Source: JAWLHU01 sp049325315 (GTDB lineage: Bacteria > Bacillota > Sulfobacillia > Symbiobacteriales > Symbiobacteriaceae). Taken from it: DNA of 64,000 bases. Below the pieces are notes generated by a model. That model was not told the origin of the DNA, did not search any database, and saw only the letters and a list, made by a program, of their open reading frames with translations. Positions within the stretch are counted from its first letter, which is position 1. Each line of letters starts with the position of its first letter. Positions 58,775-64,000 of the stretch are shown here, piece after piece. The DNA is taken from positions 19,836 through 83,835 of the forward strand of contig JBMONB010000099.1 of the NCBI GenBank assembly GCA_049325315.1. Direction: 5' to 3'. A program made the translations under genes and the position numbers.

Positions 58775-59518
58775 TTACTGGATCTCGAAGGTGACGTAGA
58801 CGGTCGATGTAAAGGTGGTGGTGCCGCCGAAGACCGGGGCTGGCGCCCCCATCGCCTTCGCCGCCTCCCCTGCGTAGCCGCCGTCGCTCATGGAGCGGGT
58901 AAAGGTGGGCACGCCGTTGTCCTGAATGGAGATAGAGAGCACCCGGACCACCTTGGCGCCCAGCCGTCCGGCCACGCGATCGGCCTTGGCCCTGGCGTCA
59001 TCCACCGCCATGTCCAGCGCCTGCTCTACCAAAGCGTCGGTGTTCTTCACATAGAACTGAATGCCGTTCAACTGGTTCGCCCCGGCCTCCACCGCCTGCT
59101 GAATCAGCTCAGCCACCTTGTCCAGCTGCTGGGTGGTGATATTCAGCGTGGTGGTAGCCCGGTAGCCCACCAGCTCCTGCCCCTTCTCCTGGGTCCAGTT
59201 GTACTCAGCCTGCAGGTTGAAGGTGCCGGTCTTGATCTCCTCCTCCTTGACCCCCATGGTCTTTACCGAGCCGGAGATGTTGACCAGGTCGGCGCTCATG
59301 GCGGCGTAGGCCTCGGCCGGGCTCTTCCTGACCTGGCTGATGCCCAGAATGATCGTGGCGGTGTCCGGCTTCAGCTCAATCTTGCCGTGGCCGGTCACGT
59401 TCAGGGTCCGGGGCGGGGGGGTTTGGGTCTGGGTCTCGGCATATGTCGCCGCCGGGTAGACCAGGGCGCCGATCAGCATCAGTCCGGCCAGGAGCGCTGC
59501 GAACAAACCTCTCTTCAT
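58775..59518 (-). CDS. Secreted SIMPL-domain protein (DUF541)
   Basis: A 247-residue exported protein with a signal peptide (MKRGLFAALLAGLMLIGALV, cleaved near YAE) and a SIMPL/DUF541 domain: LNVTGHGKIELKPDTATIIL at the start, GYRATTTLNITTQQLDKVAE in the middle and VYVTFEIQ at the end. The family includes Brucella BP26 and mouse SIMPL; bacterial members are periplasmic or surface oligomers linked to stress, with no settled activity. ATG 59518 has GGGAGG 7 bases upstream. Confidence 0.9.
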   Translation of the reverse strand: MKRGLFAALLAGLMLIGALVYPAATYAETQTQTPPPRTLNVTGHGKIELKPDTATIILGISQVRKSPAEAYAAMSADLVNISGSVKTMGVKEEEIKTGTFNLQAEYNWTQEKGQELVGYRATTTLNITTQQLDKVAELIQQAVEAGANQLNGIQFYVKNTDALVEQALDMAVDDARAKADRVAGRLGAKVVRVLSISIQDNGVPTFTRSMSDGGYAGEAAKAMGAPAPVFGGTTTFTSTVYVTFEIQ

Positions 59519-59630
59519 GGTAAGACCTCCCAAGCAATCGTGTCATCAGATAGACGGGAGACGGGCTGAGTTGGATTCAGCTTCGGGCGAATTTTTCTGC
59601 AGCTGACGGAGGAGCACCGGCCAGAAAAAG

Positions 59631-59657
59631 ACCGCACTGCCAGCCCGGCAGTGCGGT
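59631..59657 (-). terminator. Terminator of DinB gene
   Basis: An 11-base-pair stem (ACCGCACTGCC / GGCAGTGCGGT), followed on the minus strand by CTTTTTC. Confidence 0.9.
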
Positions 59658-59666
59658 ATCGCGACC

Positions 59667-60155
59667 CTATGAATCGGAGCCCACCTGCTCGATCTTGAGC
59701 CCGAAGACCTGGGGCGGCTCAACGCCCAGTGCCACCAGGTACTGCGAGACCTGCGACCGGTGGTGTGCCTCGTGCTCCGCCATCGCCATGAGCAGGTGCC
59801 AGGCGCTGACCGGGTAGCCGTGAAGCGTCGGGCGCTTCGCCCTGAGCAGATCGTCGGGGGCGGCCCGGAGCCGCGCCATGCAGTCCTCGTGCGTCCGCTT
59901 CAGGTAGCGGAGCGCCTCCTCTAAGCTCGCCCCGTGTTTCCGCCCATGGCCGCGGTAGGCCCATTCCCCCTGGAGCACCGCTCCGGTGAACATTGCCTCC
60001 GTCGACGCCAGATGGCGAACCAGGTCGCCCAGGGTGAACTTCCCGGGGTGGGGAGCGAAATCGATCTGGTCGGGTGGAATCTGGTCCAGGAACCGCAGCG
60101 TCCGGCTGCGTATCCCCTCGAAGTAATCGGCGAACGGTTTCACACCCGTGATCAC
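59667..60155 (-). CDS. DinB-family four-helix protein
   Basis: A 162-residue protein of the DinB/YfiT superfamily of metal-binding four-helix bundles, many of which are thiol S-transferases. The three His positions are in LGDLVRHLASTEAMF, and MAMAEHEAHHRSQVSQYL. GTG 60155 has GGGGAGGGG upstream. Actual substrate and cofactor thiol are unknown. It follows the zinc-ribbon gene by 22 bases and ends in a strong terminator. Confidence 0.85.
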   Translation of the reverse strand: MITGVKPFADYFEGIRSRTLRFLDQIPPDQIDFAPHPGKFTLGDLVRHLASTEAMFTGAVLQGEWAYRGHGRKHGASLEEALRYLKRTHEDCMARLRAAPDDLLRAKRPTLHGYPVSAWHLLMAMAEHEAHHRSQVSQYLVALGVEPPQVFGLKIEQVGSDS

Positions 60156-60177
60156 GCGCCCCTCCCCTTTCCTGTCG

Positions 60178-60822
60178 CTACCCTTCGTCTTGCAGGGTGA
60201 CCCAGGTGTTCAGGGCAACCTGGTCCCCCGGCTTCGCCCCGGCCTCCCGGACCGCCTCCAGGTAGACCTCGCCTCCCTCAGCAAAGAGGACACCCTTGCG
60301 CTGGGAGACCAGCACCATGGTCTGCTCCTCGTCGAGCCGGGCCAGCTCCGCCAGCCGGTCGGGCGGGAACTCCACCCGGAACAGGTCCTGCTCGGGCTGG
60401 TCAAGCACCCGCACCACCAGGATCAGGCGGTAGCCCGCCCCGCTCAGGAGCCCCTCGCCCCCCACCCAGCCCAGGGTGCGGACCGGGGCGACGCCGTCTT
60501 GCAGGGCGAAGAATGCCGGGTCCTCCAGCAGGTCCGGGATCTCGACCAGGCAGAGATCCTCATCGTAGCGAATCGCCCCCACCGGGTAGACCGGCGAGAT
60601 GGCCGCATCCTCCCGCTGCTGCTCGGGGTTGTAGGGGAAGGCGTCGCCCCCGACCTCCACAATGGAGACCGGCTGCTCCCAGGCGCAGAGGGGGCACCGG
60701 GCCAGCGCCGAGCCGCCCCGGGGCCAGTCGCCCTCGGGCAGCAGGGCGGTGTCGCAGCGGGGGCAGCCCAGCACCGGGCCATCGTGACCGGGGGTGAGTC
60801 GAATCTGAATCGATTCCACCAT
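60178..60822 (-). CDS. Zinc-ribbon protein of unknown function
   Basis: A 214-residue soluble protein. A four-Cys zinc ribbon (CPRC ... CPLC, about 20-46) comes first, followed by a beta-rich region with DEDLCLVEIPDLLEDPAFFA and a C-terminal DUF-like part (GEVYLEAVREAGAKPGDQVA). No family recognised. ATG 60822 is chosen because GAGAGG lies 6 bases upstream; the ATG at 60828 would directly abut that site. Probably co-transcribed with the DinB gene. Confidence 0.65.
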   Translation of the reverse strand: MVESIQIRLTPGHDGPVLGCPRCDTALLPEGDWPRGGSALARCPLCAWEQPVSIVEVGGDAFPYNPEQQREDAAISPVYPVGAIRYDEDLCLVEIPDLLEDPAFFALQDGVAPVRTLGWVGGEGLLSGAGYRLILVVRVLDQPEQDLFRVEFPPDRLAELARLDEEQTMVLVSQRKGVLFAEGGEVYLEAVREAGAKPGDQVALNTWVTLQDEG

Positions 60823-60855
60823 CGTCATCCTCTCAATCTGGTCTCAGGCCTTAGG

Positions 60856-61899
60856 CTACCCCTTCGCCAGCAGATTGGCAATCTCCTGGGCATAGGCTTT
60901 GGACTCGTCATCGCCCGTGACCAGGTCGATCTCCTCGGGCCCCCTGGCCCCCAGCCCCAGCTCCGCCGCCCGGGCGATCTGCTCCTGCTCCCAGATCTTC
61001 TTGCCCTTCAGGGTAGATGCGCCCAGGTGCATCAAGATCGCCACGCCCACGGCGTCCAGCGCCACCCGGTCGCTGCCCGCCAGCACCACCCCCGCCTTCA
61101 CCAGCAATCCCCGGTCCGGCCCGCCCTCGGTAAAGACCTCCACGCCGTCGATCACCGCCAGGGCCGGGCTGTAGGCCAGGTTGATCTCGGCGATCAGCTT
61201 GCGCATCTGGCCGGAGCTGTGCAGTTCGCTCATGTAGCCGTACCCCTGGCGGGGCACGATGCCCACCGAGTTCTTCAGCGACAGGGTAAAGACGCCGCCG
61301 TAGCGGTGGGTCTTGAGGCAGCAGGCGGTCACCACCGCCCCGGCCTCAGCCACCGCCCTGGCGTAGAGGAAGCCATCTTTCCAGTTCAGCCCCTCCCGCT
61401 TGAAGGGAACCCACTGGTCTGCCGCCTGAAAGTCAACCACCTCGACCCCAAGGTCCTTGGCCAGCTGGAAGATCCCCTTGCGCTCCATCACCTCACGGGT
61501 GCCGCCGGGCAGCTCCGGCCCGCCGGACCGCTCGCCAATGGTCAGGGAGGAAGCCCCCCGCTCCTTCAGCCCCGCGATCAGCTCGGTGAGAATATCCGGA
61601 TGCGTCGACGCCGGCGCAGCGTCGGCGGTGTTGAAGTTGGGCTTGATCAGGACCGACTTCCCGTTCACGGGCAGGTCGCCGAAGAGGCGCAGCGCCTCTC
61701 GCACCCCCTTCGCCCGGTCGGTGGTGCGCACCAGTACCACCCGGGACTTCGGGGCGCCTGGAGCCGGGTCGGGCTTGGGACCCGCCGACCCAGCGGAGGG
61801 GGTCCCGGTTGGGGCGCCGCCTGTGCTGCACCCTGCCATCCAGACACCTGCCGCCGCCGTTCCCGCTGCCGCTATGAACTCACGCCGGGCCAGCTTCAT
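60856..61899 (-). CDS. DUF362 protein with twin-arginine and lipobox signal
   Basis: A 347-residue exported protein of the DUF362 family. The N-terminus has both a twin-arginine motif (ARREFIAAAG) and a lipobox (WMAGC, Cys at about 24), so it is likely a Tat-exported lipoprotein. A Gly/Pro linker follows, then the DUF362 core: SVLIKPNFNTADAAPASTHP, IGERSGGPELPGGTREVMER and CLKTHRYGGVFTLSLKNSVG, with Cys next to Cys at AVVTACCLKTH. No ferredoxin motif is visible. ATG 61899 has GGAGGAGGG upstream. Function unknown. Confidence 0.88.
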   Translation of the reverse strand: MKLARREFIAAAGTAAAGVWMAGCSTGGAPTGTPSAGSAGPKPDPAPGAPKSRVVLVRTTDRAKGVREALRLFGDLPVNGKSVLIKPNFNTADAAPASTHPDILTELIAGLKERGASSLTIGERSGGPELPGGTREVMERKGIFQLAKDLGVEVVDFQAADQWVPFKREGLNWKDGFLYARAVAEAGAVVTACCLKTHRYGGVFTLSLKNSVGIVPRQGYGYMSELHSSGQMRKLIAEINLAYSPALAVIDGVEVFTEGGPDRGLLVKAGVVLAGSDRVALDAVGVAILMHLGASTLKGKKIWEQEQIARAAELGLGARGPEEIDLVTGDDESKAYAQEIANLLAKG

Positions 61900-61977
61900 C
61901 TCAGGTCCCTCCTCCGAGGCATGGATTCACCATCAACGTTCGATGGATCTGACCCAACACCTGCCAGGGGTTCTGCC

Positions 61978-63279
61978 CTAGTCGCCGGGGAGGGCCGGCG
62001 TCACCCCCGGGATTCCCTCCCGGTACCGGCGGAAGAAGAGCCAGAAGATCCCCAGCGCCACGGCGTAGCAGGCGGCCCAGATCAAAAAGCCGGTCTGGTA
62101 GTCGCCTCCGTCCATCAGCCGGGCGCCCAGGTAGCCGCCCCCGGCGGTGAAGGCGGCGCCCACCGCCATGGAGACGCCCACGTATGTGGCCCGCTCCTGC
62201 GGGTCGAGAATCTCCATGCTGAAGGCCTCGAAGATGGGGCCGGAGAGGTTGGAGAGCACCGTCCGCAGCACGTAAGCCAGACCCGCCAGCCCGACAGCGG
62301 CGCCCACCTCGTGGGCGTGGCTGTGACCGTGGCTGTCCACCACCGCCATGGCGGGCGAGAGCGCCATCAGGGCCATGAAGGGCAGGGAGATCAGCCGGGT
62401 CCAGAAGATGGCGTTGAATCGACCAAGCTTGTCGGCCAGAACCGGAGCGAAGAAGTAGACCACGACCAGCGCCAGGTTGCCGGCGGCGAAGGTGGTGCCG
62501 ATCTCGTGCTCGTGGGCGTGCACGCCCTCGTGGAACCAGACGTTCATGAGCGAGCCGACGAAGCTGTAGCCCAGGGTGAGGAAGCCGCTCATCAACACCA
62601 GGCCGAAGACGTTCATGGGGCTGCGCAGCCGGCCGAAGACCGAGGTCTTGTGCTGGGCCGGGCGGGACGCCCCGGTCTGGGCGGGGGCGATCTCCCGCAG
62701 CAGCAGGGCCGGGACCAGGGAGAGGAACCAGAGAGCGATACCGGCGAAGGTGGACCAGCGGTAGACCTCCACCTTGTCGTACTGCGTCGCCAGCACCGGC
62801 AGCCAGCCCGCCAGCAGCATACCCACCGCCGCCGAGAGGGTCCGCAGGGCGCTGCCGACGCTGAAGAGATGGACCCGCTCCTCCGCCTCGGAGTTCTCCG
62901 CCATAAAGGCCGGCTCCGCCACGCCGTGCATGTTGCCGAAGAGCGCACCGATCACCGGCAGGGTCAGCAGGAGAATATCGTTGGTGGTCATAATCGACAG
63001 CAGGGCGATGGCCGCCCCGATCCCATCGCCGAGAATGAAGCTGGCCCGGCGACCCAGCCGGTCGCTCAGCATGCCCGCCGGAATCGCCGTCACCGCGGCA
63101 GCGATGGAACTGATCAGAATCCGGAGACCCACGAATTCGATGGACTTGCCAATGGCCAGCAGGTACAGGTTGAAGATGACGCCCCAGGTGCCGTGAATCA
63201 TGTCCATTCCGATGATGTGCAGCAGGTAGAGCCGTGCGTTGTAGCTGAACCGTTGGACCTTGGCCCAGTAGCCGTTCAT
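61978..63279 (-). CDS. MFS transporter
   Basis: A 433-residue transporter with 12 helices and the MFS signature GMLSDRLGRRASFILGDG after helix 2. A His-rich loop near the middle (HEGVHAHEHEIGTTF) and another later (VVDSHGHSHAHEVG) are notable and could bind metal. ATG 63279 has AAGGAGG 7 bases upstream. It is upstream of the DUF362 gene in the same direction (78-base gap). Substrate unknown. Confidence 0.88.
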   Translation of the reverse strand: MNGYWAKVQRFSYNARLYLLHIIGMDMIHGTWGVIFNLYLLAIGKSIEFVGLRILISSIAAAVTAIPAGMLSDRLGRRASFILGDGIGAAIALLSIMTTNDILLLTLPVIGALFGNMHGVAEPAFMAENSEAEERVHLFSVGSALRTLSAAVGMLLAGWLPVLATQYDKVEVYRWSTFAGIALWFLSLVPALLLREIAPAQTGASRPAQHKTSVFGRLRSPMNVFGLVLMSGFLTLGYSFVGSLMNVWFHEGVHAHEHEIGTTFAAGNLALVVVYFFAPVLADKLGRFNAIFWTRLISLPFMALMALSPAMAVVDSHGHSHAHEVGAAVGLAGLAYVLRTVLSNLSGPIFEAFSMEILDPQERATYVGVSMAVGAAFTAGGGYLGARLMDGGDYQTGFLIWAACYAVALGIFWLFFRRYREGIPGVTPALPGD

Positions 63280-63389
63280 GGGAGAGCCTCCTTGCCGTAG
63301 CAACATATTCAACTTCCCTGTTGACTAAGTTACCACGGGTCCCACCGGGTTGCCAATATGTTTTTATACACTGGTGTTGAAAAAGTCGA

Positions 63390-63414
63390 AGACACCCCGA
63401 TTGATGGGGTGTCT
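63390..63414 (-). terminator. Terminator of the sigma-54 activator gene
   Basis: A 9-base-pair stem (AGACACCCC / GGGGTGTCT) with a 7-base loop; on the minus strand the tail is TCGACTTTTTC. Confidence 0.7.
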
Positions 63415-63438
63415 CCCTCTCATATTGATACGCAGCTC

Positions 63439-63874
63439 TCAATCTGAGATGCTCATCAGGCCGTAGTGGTGGAGCCGCCGGTAGACGGTGGCCCGGCTGA
63501 CGCCCAGGTCGGCGGCGATCCGCAGAACCGCCTTCTCGCCGGTGCCGTACAGGGCCAGGCCCCGCTCCAGCTCCTTGCGCTCCAGCTCGCTCAGCGGGGT
63601 CAGGCGCTCCTCCCCCTCCTCCGGGGGCGGGGCCTCGCCTGCCTCCGCCGGGATCAGGCGGGTGGGCAGGCAGTCGATCTCCACCACGGGCCCGCTGGCC
63701 ATGGTAGCCAGGTACTCCACCACGTTCTCCAGCTCCCGCACGTTGCCCGGCCAGGCATAGCGCACCAGGGCCTGCCGCACCGCCGGGGAGAAGCCCAGCA
63801 GCGGCTTCCCCTGAAGCTGCGCCTGGCGGACCCGGAAGTGCTCCGCCAGCACCAGAATATCCTCCCGCCGGTCC
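63439..63874 (-). pseudogene. Sigma-54-dependent activator, C-terminal fragment cut by IS insertion
   Basis: The last ~145 residues of an enhancer-binding protein that activates sigma-54 RNA polymerase. Visible are the end of the AAA+ domain (DRREDILVLAEHFR, GFSPAVRQALVRYAWPGNVR with ELENVVEYLATM) and a Fis-type helix-turn-helix (EKAVLRIAADLGVSRATVYR). At about 63874 the coding sequence stops and IS3-family DNA begins, so the AAA+ core and sensor are separated or lost. The remaining open frame reads into the IS end and would make a non-functional protein. What it regulated is unknown. Confidence 0.85.
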
Positions 63875-64000
63875 TGAACTGAGCCCCAACTTGTGGACAC
63901 ACTAAAAACCCCCGAATCCTATCCAACCAAAAGGTGGTTCCTGTACTCAACAGGAGCCATCTTTTTTCTTTCCCATTGGTAGCGGTGATGGTTGTAGTAG
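63875..64000 (-). mobile_element. IS3-family element, one end (runs out of window)
   Basis: The terminal inverted repeat TGAACTGAGCCCCAACTTGT with GGACA following fits IS3-type ends, and the transposase C-terminus lies just inside it. The other end and any target duplication are beyond the window. The element interrupts the sigma-54 activator gene. Confidence 0.85.
63919..64000 (-). CDS. IS3-family transposase (OrfB), C-terminal fragment
   Basis: The last 26 codons of an IS3-family transposase, partial at the window edge. YYNHHRYQWERKKMAPVEYR followed by NHLL and a TAG stop is the typical C-terminal end of the IS150/IS3 integrase-type transposase. The DDE catalytic residues lie outside the window. 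Confidence 0.85.
   Translation of the reverse strand, partial: YYNHHRYQWERKKMAPVEYRNHLLVG

Noticed and set aside
60148..63300. Open frame of about 1050 codons on the plus strand
   Set aside because: It is antisense to the zinc-ribbon, DUF362 and MFS genes, which have clear domains and ribosome-binding sites. The product is Arg/Gly/Gln/His-rich without any motif, as expected on a GC-rich strand.
61901..63889. Open frame of about 660 codons on the minus strand spanning the MFS gene and beyond
   Set aside because: Gly/Ala/Arg-rich out-of-frame reading of the MFS gene; it also crosses the terminator at 63390 and the sigma-54 activator fragment.

Overview
This window comes from a GC-rich, endospore-forming Firmicute close to Symbiobacterium. 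That assignment is an inference. It rests on a tyrosine phenol-lyase that resembles the Symbiobacterium enzyme as I remember it, a caa3 oxidase operon, gatCAB, a short HisG paired with HisZ, a GerD-like spore lipoprotein and an XPB-type helicase. No rRNA or CRISPR array is visible. Most genes sit in compact operons with GTG or TTG starts, strong Shine-Dalgarno sites and clear hairpin terminators.

Layout. 0-3.8 kb: the 3' part of a GH38 alpha-mannosidase, a GPH-type sugar symporter and the relic of an FGGY sugar kinase. 3.8-11.2 kb: an aerobic respiration block. ctaC-ctaD-ctaE-ctaF-ctaG-DUF983-ctaA and a small membrane protein run leftward, and ctaB (heme O synthase) diverges from ctaC. 11.4-16.8 kb: a cysteine-synthase-like enzyme with an altered substrate loop, rlmD coupled to a degenerate M28 peptidase, an LD-carboxypeptidase-like protein and an SDR epimerase. 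16.9-30 kb: a propeller lipoprotein, gatCAB, a repeat-containing small protein, an oppD/oppF ATPase pair behind a long leader, ligA, a lipoprotein and pcrA. 30-37.7 kb: a lytic transglycosylase, a large membrane histidine kinase with a degenerate HD-GYP domain, an XPB helicase with a coupled partner, and a GerD-like lipoprotein behind a sigma-G-like promoter. 37.9-38.4 kb: a tandem duplication of a tRNA-Lys/tRNA-Ser pair, each copy with its own promoter.

38.5-46.9 kb holds the histidine pathway hisZ-hisG // hisD-B-H-A-F-IE-C. It is interrupted between hisG and hisD by an opposite-strand gene for a Pro/Gln-rich protein. 47-48 kb carries three small genes, one of them an RRM RNA-binding protein. 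48-52 kb carries a CPA2-type cation/proton antiporter, two small proteins and an MFS exporter. 52.2-54.7 kb carries tyrosine phenol-lyase and a formate/nitrite-family channel. 54.7-56.8 kb carries a second Pro/Gln-rich protein and two tandem paralogous membrane proteins, with sporulation-sigma-like promoter motifs. 56.8-57.7 kb carries a kynurenine-formamidase-like cyclase translationally coupled to a TrpR-like YerC regulator. 57.9-63.3 kb carries accessory genes: a charged-tail membrane protein, SIMPL, DinB, a zinc-ribbon protein, DUF362 and an MFS transporter. The window ends in a sigma-54 activator gene cut by an IS3-family insertion.

The parts most worth a second look are: (i) the XPB helicase with its partner, next to a kinase carrying a non-catalytic HD-GYP domain; (ii) the two Pro/Gln-rich proteins and tandem membrane genes, which may be an undescribed spore-surface set; (iii) the cyclase-YerC unit near the tyrosine phenol-lyase; and (iv) the inactivated M28 protein coupled to rlmD.
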